Notes: generated by a model not told the origin, from the sequence alone. A stretch of DNA of 64,000 nt from Bacillota bacterium (GCA_023398575.1 JAEWSC010000026.1:28037-92036), one strand, 5' to 3'. Shown: positions 41,124 to 50,758, counted from the first letter of the stretch. A program made the numbers and translations.

Positions 41124-41945
41124 ATGGACCGGATACGTAGAAACGAGCGGATGGCCGCCATGACTAAGATATTGGCTGATTCGCCGAACAAGATTTATAC
41201 ACTTTCCCATTTTTGCGACCTGTTCGGCACGGCCAAATCAACTATGAGCGAGGATATTGATATCCTCCGTTCGGTGGTAAAAACCTTTGGCCTTGGCGAA
41301 TTGGATACGGTTACTGGTGCGGCCGGTGGTGTACGATATCGTCCCGCTATGGAAAAAATGCAGGCGATTGATTGCATTAAGGAGCTTTGCACACAACTAA
41401 GCTGCAAAGAGCGGGTACTTCCGGGCGGCTTTCTATACTTTTCCGATATCCTGTCCATGCCGGATGTGGTGAGGAAAATGGGCATGATCCTGGCCGGTAA
41501 GTACTATCAGGAGGAACCGGATTTTGTGCTCACCATGGAAACCAAAGGCATTCCGGTTGCGCTGATGACCGCAGAGGCTTTGGGCGTTCCGTTGGTGATC
41601 GCCAGGCGTTCCAGCAAGGTGTATGAAGGGTCTGCGGTGAATATCAATTATGTATCCGGCTCTTCAGGGCGCATTGAAACCATGTCTTTATCGCGCCGGG
41701 CAGTCAAGGAAAACCAGCGCGCGCTCATCGTGGATGACTTTTTAAAAGGCGGCGGCACTGCCAAAGGTATGGTTGATTTAATGTATGAGTTTAATGTGAC
41801 GGTGATTGGCATGGCGTTTGTCATGGCTACGGCAAGCCCCCAGAAAAAGCGCATCAGCGGTGAAAAGTCGCTGATGATACTGGAAGAAATGGCGGATGAA
41901 GAGATCACAGCCCAGGTTCGGCCGGCTGATTGGCTGTACGAATAG
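41124..41945 (+). CDS. purR: Purine operon repressor PurR (Bacillus type)
   Basis: 273 residues. N-terminal winged-helix domain (1-75: RRNERMAAMTKILADSPNK, FGTAKSTMSEDIDILR) fused to a phosphoribosyltransferase-like domain with the PRPP loop ALIVDDFLKGGGTAKG. This fold senses PRPP, which releases the repressor from DNA. It is the normal partner of glmU in Firmicutes. PurBoxes lie in its own promoter. No purine gene is in the window. Confidence 0.95.
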   Translation: MDRIRRNERMAAMTKILADSPNKIYTLSHFCDLFGTAKSTMSEDIDILRSVVKTFGLGELDTVTGAAGGVRYRPAMEKMQAIDCIKELCTQLSCKERVLPGGFLYFSDILSMPDVVRKMGMILAGKYYQEEPDFVLTMETKGIPVALMTAEALGVPLVIARRSSKVYEGSAVNINYVSGSSGRIETMSLSRRAVKENQRALIVDDFLKGGGTAKGMVDLMYEFNVTVIGMAFVMATASPQKKRISGEKSLMILEEMADEEITAQVRPADWLYE

Positions 41946-41985
41946 GTTTTACTTTATGGCGTAGGATAAGCTGGAGGTGAATATT

Positions 41986-43248
41986 ATGTCTACTAAGATA
42001 TTACCGATACTTTTGCTGCCGGAAATGAATGAGAATAAAGATGCGAAAAGGCCGCTGGCCATGCATCCGCTGCTGGGGAAGCCGGTTTCTCGTTATGCCA
42101 TAAAGGCGCTGGAAGCAGCTGCGCAGGGTAATTGTGTTGCGGTGGTGCCAGAGGGGGATACGGATCAGGCGAAGGAAACGTTTGGCCTGGATCGTGAAGT
42201 TTTTGCTGGCTTTACAGAAGCAGCAGGTTTATCGGATCAGGCAGAAAAGGTATTGGCGGTGCAGGCGGATATGCCCTGCCTGCAGGCAGATACCCTTCGC
42301 TTTTTGCTATCAGCGGTGGAGGGCAATGTAAAAGCCTCCTATCTGCAATGGCAAGGAGACGACCTGGAGCAGGAGCCTGGCCTTCGAATGGGTGGAACGG
42401 CTTATTGCTTTGATAAAAAGACGCTGAGTGACGTATTCTCGAATTGGGAAGGCGATGCTATAACACCATTGGATGTGCTGTCGGTTATATCAGAAAGCGG
42501 TATTCCAATCGCGCCAGTGGCTGCCGATGGGCCGGAGCTGATTTCCGTGCGAACCCGGCTGGATTTTGCCAATGCTTTGGCTTGCTTGCAAGAGAGGATC
42601 AATGCCTTTCACATGTCCCAGGGCGTGACAATACTGGCACCTGGCGCAACCTATATCGATGCTGATGTGATCATTGGGCAGGATACAGTGATCTATCCCG
42701 GCTGTCATTTGCAAAAGGGCAGCAAGATAGGCGCAAGATGCATGCTTTTGCCCAATTGCCGCTTGAGTGGGGCCGAGCTTTCGGACGATGTCACGGTTGA
42801 AAACAGCGTTCTATTACTATGCAAGGTAGGCACGGGGACGACTGTTGGCCCCTTTGCGTACTTACGGCCAGATACGGTGATTGGCAGCCACTGCCGGATC
42901 GGCGATTTTGTGGAGGTCAAGAACAGCACCATTGGCGACGAGACCAAGGTTTCGCACCTGACTTACGTGGGCGATGGTGATTTGGGCCGCAATATCAACC
43001 TGGGCTGCGGCGTAGTGTTCACAAACTACGATGGCAAGAAAAAGCACCGTTCAGTCGTTGAAGATGACGCGTTTGTAGGCTGCAATGTCAATCTGGTCGC
43101 TCCTGTGCATGTAGGCAAGGAGGCGTATGTGGCCGCCGGTTCGACCGTCACCACAGATGTTCCGGAGGGCTCGCTGTATGTGGCCCGCGCAAAGGGCGAA
43201 GTTAAGGAAGGCTGGGTTCAAAAGCGCAAGGAAGCAGGAAAGCTCTAA
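41986..43248 (+). CDS. glmU: GlmU-like protein with intact acetyltransferase and decayed uridylyltransferase domain
   Basis: 420 residues from ATG 41986 (GGAGG 8 nt upstream; the in-frame GTG at 41977 overlaps that site). The left-handed beta-helix half (about 225-420) is complete: PFAYLRPDTVIG, VEVKNSTIG, SHLTYVGDGDLG with the catalytic His, TNYDGKKKH and AGSTVTTDVPEGS. It acetylates glucosamine-1-phosphate. The N-terminal half lacks the nucleotidyltransferase signature (GxGTRM...PK; here LPEMNENKDAKRPLAM), the QLGTAHA motif and the GYGRI motif. It is thus probably unable to make UDP-GlcNAc. It lies between purR and pth as usual, without spoVG or prs. Confidence 0.85.
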   Translation: MSTKILPILLLPEMNENKDAKRPLAMHPLLGKPVSRYAIKALEAAAQGNCVAVVPEGDTDQAKETFGLDREVFAGFTEAAGLSDQAEKVLAVQADMPCLQADTLRFLLSAVEGNVKASYLQWQGDDLEQEPGLRMGGTAYCFDKKTLSDVFSNWEGDAITPLDVLSVISESGIPIAPVAADGPELISVRTRLDFANALACLQERINAFHMSQGVTILAPGATYIDADVIIGQDTVIYPGCHLQKGSKIGARCMLLPNCRLSGAELSDDVTVENSVLLLCKVGTGTTVGPFAYLRPDTVIGSHCRIGDFVEVKNSTIGDETKVSHLTYVGDGDLGRNINLGCGVVFTNYDGKKKHRSVVEDDAFVGCNVNLVAPVHVGKEAYVAAGSTVTTDVPEGSLYVARAKGEVKEGWVQKRKEAGKL

Positions 43249-43270
43249 GCCACACAGGATAACCGCATGA

Positions 43271-43303
43271 TCGAGAAAACGGCGCCATAGGCTGTTTTCT
43301 CGA
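43271..43303 (+). terminator. Hairpin between glmU and pth, possible terminator
   Basis: TCGAGAAAAC (43271-43280) pairs perfectly with GTTTTCTCGA (43294-43303). A TTTTT run comes only 8 nt later, just before the pth ribosome site, so it may attenuate rather than stop transcription. Confidence 0.5.
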
Positions 43304-43329
43304 AAAGGCGTTTTTGGAGGAAGCAATTC

Positions 43330-43896
43330 ATGCATCTGATCATAGGCCTTGGCAATCCCGGGGCCAAGTATGAGCACACCCGCCATAATGTGGGCTTTGA
43401 TGTGCTGGAAGTTATTAGTCAGAAATTAAACATCCCTATCACCAAGTTAAAATGCAAGGCTACCATCGGTGAAGGAAACTATGAAGGCGAGCGGATCGCG
43501 CTGTGCCGGCCTCAGACGTTTATGAATTTAAGCGGGGAAAGCGCTCAAGAGCTATTGCATTGGTATAAGGTGCCCCCTCAAAACATGATTATCATTTACG
43601 ATGATATTGACCTGCCCCCTGGTAAGCTGCGCGTGCGGCCTAACGGCGGGCCAGGTACCCATAACGGTATGCGCTCTATCATTGGAATATTGGGCAGCGA
43701 GGACTTTCCCCGTATCCGGGTGGGCATTGGCGACAGGCCGGAAGGCTGGGAATTGGCGGATTGGGTACTGTCCCGGTATGTAACCCCGGAAGAGCGGAAG
43801 GCTGCCTTCGATGCTTACGTGGCTGCCGCCGACGCGGCGCTGCTATGGGTAAAGGAAGGCACGGAAGCCGCCATGCGTAAGTTCAACACGAAATGA
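43330..43896 (+). CDS. pth: Peptidyl-tRNA hydrolase
   Basis: 188 residues, normal length. Conserved residues: GLGNPGAKYEHTRHNVGFDVL (Asn and catalytic His), the PQTFMNLSGES strand and IIIYDDIDLPPGKLRVRPNGG, HNGMRSII. It recycles peptidyl-tRNA released from stalled ribosomes. TTGGAGGAAGC ribosome site. It is followed at once by mfd; an ATGA overlap exists at its stop. Confidence 0.96.
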   Translation: MHLIIGLGNPGAKYEHTRHNVGFDVLEVISQKLNIPITKLKCKATIGEGNYEGERIALCRPQTFMNLSGESAQELLHWYKVPPQNMIIIYDDIDLPPGKLRVRPNGGPGTHNGMRSIIGILGSEDFPRIRVGIGDRPEGWELADWVLSRYVTPEERKAAFDAYVAAADAALLWVKEGTEAAMRKFNTK

Positions 43897-43934
43897 CATT
43901 TGCCGACACAATTTTTACGAAGGGCAGCGCAAAG

Positions 43935-46900
43935 ATGAAGCAGGCATTATTCTCCGTGCTCAAAGGAAGCGAATCCTTTCAAAAGCTGCTGGACGGCGTA
44001 AAGAAGGAGCGCGTTGTTTCCGTATACGGCCTGTCAGAGGGACAACGGGCATACCTTGCCTCCGCACTCCATTTCGTAACGGGCCGGCAGGTGCTTTTAG
44101 TGATGACAGGCGAGCTTAACGCGTCCCGGGCAGCAGAGGACATTTCCCAGCTGCTGGAAGGACGTTGCGCATCGCTGCCTGCCCAGGAGCTTGAGTTTGG
44201 GCGCGGCGCATCCAGCCATGAGAGTACCTGGAGGCGGCTGGAAACGCTGCATAGTCTATTGTCTGGCGATTTATCGGTGCTCTGTACATCCGGCGAAGCG
44301 CTGATGAATCAGCTGATGGAGCCCAAATACTTCCGCGATGCAATCATCCGCCTGACGCCGGGAGACCGGTATGACCCGCAGGCGCTTGTGGAAAAACTCG
44401 TAAAAAACGGATACGAGCGGGTCAGCATGGTGGAGGGTAAGGGCCAATGCGCCTTGCGCGGCGCCATCGTGGACGTATATCCCCCCAGCGAACCCAACGC
44501 GCTGCGCATGGAGTTTTTTGATGACGAAGTAGACTCTGTCCGCACCTTCGACTGTATGACCCAGCGGAGTATGCTAAAATTGAAAGAAGCCATTCTTCCG
44601 CCTGCTTCTGAGCTGTTGGTAGACGGTATAGATGTGAAGGCTGCCGCCATGCGGATGCGCAGTTCATTAAAGCAGCGTGTGAAGGAGCAGGCCGAGGCAT
44701 CCGTGTTGTTTAAAGACCTGCCGCCTCTGCCTGAGGAGGATGCGGATGATCTGCCATCCTTTTTCGAAAGCAGTCTCCCCCAACAGAAGACACCAACAGC
44801 ACCCCCGCCCGGCAGTGCCTTGGAACGGATGACGGCACAAAGTCACGATGATGCAGACCGGCTGGAAAGCGGTTATCCCTTTCGACGGATGCAAAGCTGG
44901 GTACATGTGCTCTGTCCAAATACAGTATCCTTGATTTCATGGGTTCCAGACGCAATTATACTCATTGACCAGCCAGACCAATTGCAGGATAGAATCAAAG
45001 GCCGGACCTTGCGCTTTGAGGAGGATTTCAAAAACGCCTTGGAGCGCGGCGAAGCGGTGGGCGCCCAGTCAGGCCTGCTCTATGATTACGAACAGGTACA
45101 GGAGACTTTAAAAGGCCGAACGCTGGTCACCATGTCCGACTTCTTGCGGGGTATGGGTTCCTTTAAGCCAGAGGTACTGGTGGAGCTCAATGGCGTTAAC
45201 GCCCATGCATATCAGTCCAACATCCGCAGCCTTGCGGATGACTGCATCAAGTGGAAGACGGAAGGGTACTGCACCGCGCTGCTCACCGGCGGCACAGCCA
45301 GAGGCAAGCGGTTGGAAAAGGCACTCTCTGAAATGGAAGTACCCAGCCTGTTTACCGAAACGCTAAGCAATAACCTGATTATTGGCGAAGTGCTGCTGCT
45401 GCCGCTGACGCTCTCCAAAGGGTTTGTGTGGCCGGAAGCGAAGCTGGCGCTGATTTCTGACAGTGACATTTATGGCGCGGGTTACCGTAAGGCCCGTACC
45501 CGCCGCAATACAGGCGAGCGTATTGCCGCCTTCACAGACCTGAATGTAGGCGACTATGTGGTGCATGAAACCCACGGCGTTGGCATCTATCAGGGAACCA
45601 TACGCATACAGAGCGAAGGTACCTTCCGCGACTATCTATACATACAGTACCAAGGCAGTGATAAGCTATATGTACCCACAGACCAACTGGATAGGGTGCA
45701 GCGCTTTATCGGCGGCCAGGGGCAGCCACCCAAGCTGAACAAACTGGGCGGCGGAGAATGGCAGCGGCAAAAGGCCAGGGTAAAGGCCGGCATTAAGGCC
45801 ATGGCCTTTGACCTGTTGAAACTCTACGGCAAACGCCAGGCGCAAAAGGGCTATGCTTTTGCCAAGGATACCATTTGGCACAGGCAGTTTGAGGATAACT
45901 TCCCTTATGAGTTGACACCCGACCAACAGCAGAGCATTGCCGATATTACCAGGGATATGGAGTCGCCCATCAATATGGATAGGCTTCTGTGCGGTGATGT
46001 GGGCTACGGTAAAACGGAGGTCGCATTGCGGGCTGCCTTCAAGGCGGTGATGGACAACAAGCAGGTGGCTTTGTTGGCGCCCACCACCATATTGGCACAG
46101 CAGCATTACAATACCATTCAAAAGCGCTTTTCGGGCTTCCCGGTCAACAGTGATGTACTAAGCCGTTTCCGACCGCCCAAAGAGCAAAAAGAAGTGCTGG
46201 CCAACCTAAAAGAGGGTAAGGTTGACATCATTGTAGGCACACATAGGCTGCTGAACAAAGATGTCCTCTTTCGTGACCTTGGGCTTTTGATTGTGGATGA
46301 GGAGCAGCGTTTTGGTGTAGGACACAAGGAAATTATTAAGAACATGAAAACCACGGTAGATGTTTTGACGCTTTCCGCTACACCGATCCCCAGAACCCTG
46401 CACATGTCCATGGTCGGTATACGGGATATGAGCATACTGGAAACACCGCCGGAGGAACGCTTTCCGGTACAGACCCATGTACTGGAATACGCCGATGGGC
46501 TCATACGTGATGCCATCCTGCGGGAAATAACCCGCGGCGGCCAGGTATACTTTTTGTATAACCGTGTGCGCTCCATCGAGCAGTTCTACGCGCGCTTAAA
46601 ACAACTGGTGCCAGAGGCGCGCATTGCCATTGCCCACGGACAAATGAAAGAAAACGCCCTGGAAGATGTGATGATGGACTTTTATGATGGTACATACGAT
46701 GTACTGTTGTGTACCACCATTATCGAAAGCGGTTTGGATATCCCTACGGCGAATACTCTGATTGTGTTTGATGCCGACCGGTTTGGACTTTCCCAGTTAT
46801 ATCAGCTTCGTGGTCGGGTGGGGCGCAGCAACCGCCAGGCATATGCTTACTTTACAGTACGGCCTGACCGCATGGTCAGCGAGACGGCCCAAAAGCGCTT

Positions 46901-47552
46901 GGCAGCCATACGCGAGTTTACCGAGTTTGGCGCGGGATTCCGCATCGCCATGCGAGATTTGGAGATAAGAGGTGCTGGCAACCTCTTGGGACCTGAGCAG
47001 CACGGTCATTTAAGCACCGTTGGTTACGACATGTATTGTAAGCTGATTGAGGAGACCATACGCGAAGTCCGTGGCGATCTTGCCGCGCCTGCGGACCTTG
47101 ATACCCGTATAGAACTCAAGGTGAATGCCTTCCTGCCGGCGGAGTATGTGCCGGACGAACGCCAGCGGATGGAGATATACAAGCGTATTTCCCTTTTGGA
47201 GGACCGTGCCGGGCGGGAGGATATCGAGGAGGAGCTGGTGGACCGCTTTGGCGACGCGCCGGAGGCTGTCAACAACCTGTTGGATATCGCTCACTTAAAG
47301 TCCCTCTGCCGCAGGCTGGGCATCATTCATGTGGCGCACAAAGCCTTTACCCTTACCATGCGGCTGGATGAAAAGTATGTGCCAGACCCCCTCAAGCTAA
47401 TTGAGGCCTTGGCCCAAACGGACAAGCGTTTGATCCTTTCTGCCTCCAAAACACCTGCGCTCCTGCTAAAGGATCATAAGCTTGACGTGGAGCAGATGCT
47501 GCCGCTAGGCGTGAGACTACTTGAAAAGGTTGTTACTATACTTGGAGTATAA
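43935..47552 (+). CDS. mfd: Transcription-repair coupling factor Mfd
   Basis: 1205 residues if the ATG at 43935 is used (MKQALFSVLKG aligns with usual Mfd starts; AAGGG about 10 nt upstream). An in-frame ATG at 43893 overlaps the pth stop and would add 14 residues. UvrB-like N-terminal domains, the RNA-polymerase-interacting CarD/RID region (LNVGDYVVHETHGVGIYQG), SF2 helicase motifs (GDVGYGKTEVALRA, DEEQRFGV, LSATPIPRTLHMSM, CTTIIESGLDIP, QLRGRVGR) and the C-terminal TRCF domain are present. A Pro-rich insert (about residues 270-300) is longer than usual. It removes stalled RNA polymerase and recruits UvrA. Confidence 0.97.
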   Translation: MKQALFSVLKGSESFQKLLDGVKKERVVSVYGLSEGQRAYLASALHFVTGRQVLLVMTGELNASRAAEDISQLLEGRCASLPAQELEFGRGASSHESTWRRLETLHSLLSGDLSVLCTSGEALMNQLMEPKYFRDAIIRLTPGDRYDPQALVEKLVKNGYERVSMVEGKGQCALRGAIVDVYPPSEPNALRMEFFDDEVDSVRTFDCMTQRSMLKLKEAILPPASELLVDGIDVKAAAMRMRSSLKQRVKEQAEASVLFKDLPPLPEEDADDLPSFFESSLPQQKTPTAPPPGSALERMTAQSHDDADRLESGYPFRRMQSWVHVLCPNTVSLISWVPDAIILIDQPDQLQDRIKGRTLRFEEDFKNALERGEAVGAQSGLLYDYEQVQETLKGRTLVTMSDFLRGMGSFKPEVLVELNGVNAHAYQSNIRSLADDCIKWKTEGYCTALLTGGTARGKRLEKALSEMEVPSLFTETLSNNLIIGEVLLLPLTLSKGFVWPEAKLALISDSDIYGAGYRKARTRRNTGERIAAFTDLNVGDYVVHETHGVGIYQGTIRIQSEGTFRDYLYIQYQGSDKLYVPTDQLDRVQRFIGGQGQPPKLNKLGGGEWQRQKARVKAGIKAMAFDLLKLYGKRQAQKGYAFAKDTIWHRQFEDNFPYELTPDQQQSIADITRDMESPINMDRLLCGDVGYGKTEVALRAAFKAVMDNKQVALLAPTTILAQQHYNTIQKRFSGFPVNSDVLSRFRPPKEQKEVLANLKEGKVDIIVGTHRLLNKDVLFRDLGLLIVDEEQRFGVGHKEIIKNMKTTVDVLTLSATPIPRTLHMSMVGIRDMSILETPPEERFPVQTHVLEYADGLIRDAILREITRGGQVYFLYNRVRSIEQFYARLKQLVPEARIAIAHGQMKENALEDVMMDFYDGTYDVLLCTTIIESGLDIPTANTLIVFDADRFGLSQLYQLRGRVGRSNRQAYAYFTVRPDRMVSETAQKRLAAIREFTEFGAGFRIAMRDLEIRGAGNLLGPEQHGHLSTVGYDMYCKLIEETIREVRGDLAAPADLDTRIELKVNAFLPAEYVPDERQRMEIYKRISLLEDRAGREDIEEELVDRFGDAPEAVNNLLDIAHLKSLCRRLGIIHVAHKAFTLTMRLDEKYVPDPLKLIEALAQTDKRLILSASKTPALLLKDHKLDVEQMLPLGVRLLEKVVTILGV

Positions 47553-47630
47553 ATGCTAAATAGTAAATGAGTTGTTTGACCAAATAGTCAAGAACGACCT
47601 GTCGGATGATATCATTGTGAGGTGGCACAT

Positions 47631-48803
47631 ATGAACAAGGTATATAGAACCTATGCCCGGGAAACGATGGAGCAAACGGTCAAGAGCGGTGAACTGGCAG
47701 GCGTTAGCGCGCTGGTGTTTCATGGCGGAGAAGAAGTGTTTTTTCAGGCCTGCGGTGAGCAGGACATGGAAAACCATGTGCCCCTGATGCGGAACACCAT
47801 CTTCCGCCTGTTTTCCATGACAAAGCCCATGACGGCGGCAGCCGCCATGATTCTTATACAACAGGGACTGTTGGATGTTTTTGCACCAGTCAGCCGGTAT
47901 CTGGATGGGTTTGCCCATCAGCAGGTAGCAACTGCCATGGGCACGACACCTGTCAGACAGCAGATGACCGTTAAAGATCTTCTGAATATGACTTCTGGCC
48001 TTGTTTATCCCGGCGAAGGTAATCCTGCTGAAAAGCAAATGCGGTATTTGTTTGCGCAAGTAAAGCGCAAACTGGAGAATGATCAGCCCACATCCACCGT
48101 GGAGTTTGCCAACCTGATTGGACGGCAGCCATTGGCTTTTCATCCGGGAGAAAGCTGGCAATATGGCACCTCCTCTGATGTGCTGGGGGCCATAATCGAA
48201 CGGGTATCGGGTATGCCCTTTAGCCTGTTTCTCAAGCGGGAACTGTTTGAGCCGCTGCAAATGGTGGATACCGGTTTTTATGTACACAATGAAAAGAAAC
48301 ACCGCTTTTCAAGGCTGTATCAAATGAAGGATGGCAGGCTGCAGGTCTTTCCGCACAATCATTTGGGTTTGAACGACTATATGACTCCGCCGGCCTTTGA
48401 ATCCGGCGGGGCTGGGCTTGTATCCACCATCGATGATTCGCTGCGCTTTTGCCGTATGATGCTGGGCCGCGGCAAACTCGATGGAACGCGGGTCCTTTCC
48501 GAATCCGCAGTAGACTTTATGACCCATAATCAACTGAGCAGTGTGCAGCGGCAGGGTTTCCAGTGGGATTCTCTTCGTGGGTTTGGGTACAGCTGCTATA
48601 TGCGGGTCATGGAAAATCCATCCCAAAGCCCAACCTTTGGTTCCGTAGGCGAATACGGCTGGGATGGATGGACAGGCACCTATTTTACAATTGACCCTCT
48701 TCACGAGATGATACTGATTGTGATGATGCAGAAAACAGATGCCGGAACGACGGAGCTTGTGAGGAAGCTTCGTAATATCGTCTTCTCCGGGCTGGAGACA
48801 TAA
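47631..48803 (+). CDS. Class C beta-lactamase-family serine hydrolase
   Basis: 390 residues from ATG 47631 after GAGGTGG. The penicillin-binding fold is evident: SxxK motif S62-M-T-K65 in LFSMTKPMTAAA, the second motif position YGTSSDVLG, and GWDGWTGTYF at the third motif position. There is no signal peptide, so it is cytoplasmic or exported otherwise. Such proteins are mostly esterases or D-amino-acid peptidases, not true beta-lactamases. It stands 78 bp after mfd; no clear promoter was seen. The substrate is unknown. Confidence 0.85.
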   Translation: MNKVYRTYARETMEQTVKSGELAGVSALVFHGGEEVFFQACGEQDMENHVPLMRNTIFRLFSMTKPMTAAAAMILIQQGLLDVFAPVSRYLDGFAHQQVATAMGTTPVRQQMTVKDLLNMTSGLVYPGEGNPAEKQMRYLFAQVKRKLENDQPTSTVEFANLIGRQPLAFHPGESWQYGTSSDVLGAIIERVSGMPFSLFLKRELFEPLQMVDTGFYVHNEKKHRFSRLYQMKDGRLQVFPHNHLGLNDYMTPPAFESGGAGLVSTIDDSLRFCRMMLGRGKLDGTRVLSESAVDFMTHNQLSSVQRQGFQWDSLRGFGYSCYMRVMENPSQSPTFGSVGEYGWDGWTGTYFTIDPLHEMILIVMMQKTDAGTTELVRKLRNIVFSGLET

Positions 48804-48854
48804 GCAGCAGCCGTTTTATGATGTGCAATCTTAGCTTAATTAGGAGGCATGTTT

Positions 48855-49514
48855 ATGACAAATGAAGCGCTGGTGCAAAAATATGCGCCTGTGATCCATT
48901 TTGATGAAAAAGAAACCATTCCCCTTTCTGGGGTGGGATACTCCATCCTGCGCGAAACGGGGGAGAGTCCTTCCTTTTCCCGTACCGTCCCCATAAAAGA
49001 CGAGGCCTTCGTAATTGAATACGCTTACTATTGGGACTATGACATTCAGCATATGTACGACCTGGAACATATCTGGGTTTGGGTTGGCTTGGACGGCCGC
49101 GTGTGCAATGCGCAAGCCAGCTTTCATGGGAAATACCTGAATGCTTTGTTGAATAAGGGAACAGTAAAAACACAAATTGCCGATGAAAAAATACATATGT
49201 ACTGCCAGCCGGGCAAGCATGCCTTTTTGCCAAACGGAGAATGGTTTGAGCTTTTGCCTGATTACATGGAATGTTGTATGGAAAGTGCCGGCGGCGGATT
49301 ATTGGTGAACGATATGTTTGCCGGGGAATTCGAAACCAACACAAATATGGATAAAGTGATTGATAGCTATATCAAAAATCGCATGACTTTTAAGCCATCG
49401 ATGCGGTTTGTGCCCACTTGCATCCCCGATGACCTGTATCAGCCATGGGAAGTTTTGAAACAGCTAATTCCCGTTAGGATCAATGCGGAGTTAGCTCGCC
49501 TGGTTAGAGCCTAA
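48855..49514 (+). CDS. Uncharacterised protein with a D-x-E-H...W motif
   Basis: 219 residues from ATG 48855, 7 nt after AGGAGG. I do not recognise the family with confidence. Visible features are LVQKYAPVIHFDEKETIPL near the start, and a central block EYAYYWDYDIQHMYDLEHIWVWV followed by DGRVCNAQASFHGKY. That block recalls the metal-binding H-D-x-E-H motif of NPP1-like (necrosis-inducing) and related Vps62/DUF946-type proteins, but here it could be convergent. No signal peptide or membrane helix. It sits between a serine hydrolase and a glycosyltransferase on the same strand, each with its own ribosome site. Confidence 0.5.
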   Translation: MTNEALVQKYAPVIHFDEKETIPLSGVGYSILRETGESPSFSRTVPIKDEAFVIEYAYYWDYDIQHMYDLEHIWVWVGLDGRVCNAQASFHGKYLNALLNKGTVKTQIADEKIHMYCQPGKHAFLPNGEWFELLPDYMECCMESAGGGLLVNDMFAGEFETNTNMDKVIDSYIKNRMTFKPSMRFVPTCIPDDLYQPWEVLKQLIPVRINAELARLVRA

Positions 49515-49580
49515 AGCGAAATTAGTTTTGCGCGCTAAAGTCATTTGAGTGCGTGCCTACGATCAAAGGGGGATGCGTAT

Positions 49581-50654
49581 ATGCGGCTCAGTCTAGCAAT
49601 GATTGTAAAGAATGAAGAAGAGAAGCTAGCACGCTGCTTAAATAGCGTAAAGGAATACATCGATGAGATGGTGATCGTAGATACCGGCTCAGAAGATAAA
49701 ACAAAAGAGATTGCAGCTTCTTTCGGTGCCAGGCTGTTTGATTTTGCTTGGTGTGATGATTTTGCCAAGGCGCGGAATTTCTGTGTTGAGAAAGCAACCG
49801 GGGATTTTGTATTGGCCATGGATGCGGACAGTTATCTCATGAAGTTTGACAGGGAGGCTGTGCTTTGGGAAATGACAAACCGTAAGGCCGTGGGCTTGGC
49901 TGAAATTACGAATATCTATACCCAAAACGGTGTGAGGGTAACAGACCGCTTTTTTGCTGGTGCAGTTTTTCCCAAAGAAGCCCGCTATTTTGGTGCGATT
50001 CATGAACAAATTGAACCAAAGCTGCCCAGGGTAATTTTGCCGGTCTCTATCTTCCATGATGGTTACGACAATCGGGATGAAGCAAAGTTCCTGCGTAATA
50101 TTGGCATATTAAAGCGTACGCTTAGCGATAAGAAGGACGCATATCTTCTATATAAGCTGGCCCAAGAATATCGCGGATTGAATCAATTGGAGCAGGCGGA
50201 CAGCCACTTTGCCGCCGCCTACCAAATGGCGGATAAAGATGAAAGCTATTACCCCAAACTTGTGGTGGAGTATCTTGGCAACCTGATCCAAATGAAAAGA
50301 TATATGGAGGCCTTGGAAATCGCTCAGCAGGAGCAGGTTAGATTTCCTGATTATCCCGAACTGTTTTTTGTATCAGGGGAATTGTATATGGAGCTTGTGC
50401 TATCGAATCCGCAAGCTTATATGCAATACTTTCCCAGAATCAAGGAATGCTATGATAGGTGTATATCCATCGGTGAAAATACCAAATATCAGGGTATCGT
50501 TGGGATGGGCTCTTTTATGGCCTTGCATAATCTTGGCGCTTTTTTTGAAGTGACCGGCAGCATGCAAAACGCGACAAAATGCTATATGGCAGCTGCGGAT
50601 ATGGGTTATCCTCCATCCCAAAGAAGGCTGGACGATATGAAAAGCATGCGATAA
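49581..50654 (+). CDS. Family 2 glycosyltransferase with C-terminal TPR-like repeats
   Basis: 357 residues from ATG 49581 (AAGGGGGA 7 nt upstream). The GT-A domain starts at once (LSLAMIVKNEEEKLARCLNS, MVIVDTGSEDKTKEIA) and shows the metal motif region DFVLAMDADSYL. From about residue 185 to the end the protein is helical with TPR-like units (AYLLYKLAQEYRGLNQLEQA, YMEALEIAQQEQVRFPDYP, ALHNLGAFFEVTGSMQNATK). This resembles SunS/TPR-type glycosyltransferases that modify peptides or surface glycans. No membrane helix. The acceptor cannot be read; flagellin glycosylation is possible but the gene is far from the flagellar cluster. Confidence 0.85.
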   Translation: MRLSLAMIVKNEEEKLARCLNSVKEYIDEMVIVDTGSEDKTKEIAASFGARLFDFAWCDDFAKARNFCVEKATGDFVLAMDADSYLMKFDREAVLWEMTNRKAVGLAEITNIYTQNGVRVTDRFFAGAVFPKEARYFGAIHEQIEPKLPRVILPVSIFHDGYDNRDEAKFLRNIGILKRTLSDKKDAYLLYKLAQEYRGLNQLEQADSHFAAAYQMADKDESYYPKLVVEYLGNLIQMKRYMEALEIAQQEQVRFPDYPELFFVSGELYMELVLSNPQAYMQYFPRIKECYDRCISIGENTKYQGIVGMGSFMALHNLGAFFEVTGSMQNATKCYMAAADMGYPPSQRRLDDMKSMR

Positions 50655-50660
50655 CGTGCT

Positions 50661-50676
50661 TTGACTGCGCAGTCAA
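50661..50676. repeat. 16-bp perfect palindrome
   Basis: TTGACTGC/GCAGTCAA, flanked by two CGTGC words, 7 bp after the glycosyltransferase stop. It may be a weak terminator stem or a protein site; function unknown. Confidence 0.5.
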
Positions 50677-50719
50677 CGTGCATATCGGGATATGAGAATA
50701 CGTGTGCTACAACGTAACA

Positions 50720-50758
50720 CGAAATGTTCCCCTGCCAATTTGACAGGGGAACATTTCG
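50720..50758. terminator. Shared stem-loop between convergent glycosyltransferase and eno
   Basis: CGAAATGTTCCCCTG (50720-50734) pairs perfectly over 15 bp with CAGGGGAACATTTCG (50744-50758). No long T run follows on either strand, but position and stability suggest a two-way terminator. Confidence 0.65.

Noticed and set aside
47553..47630. Promoter with TTGACC before the serine hydrolase
   Set aside because: No -10 box lies at a usable distance; only a weak TTGAC/GTCAA repeat is present.
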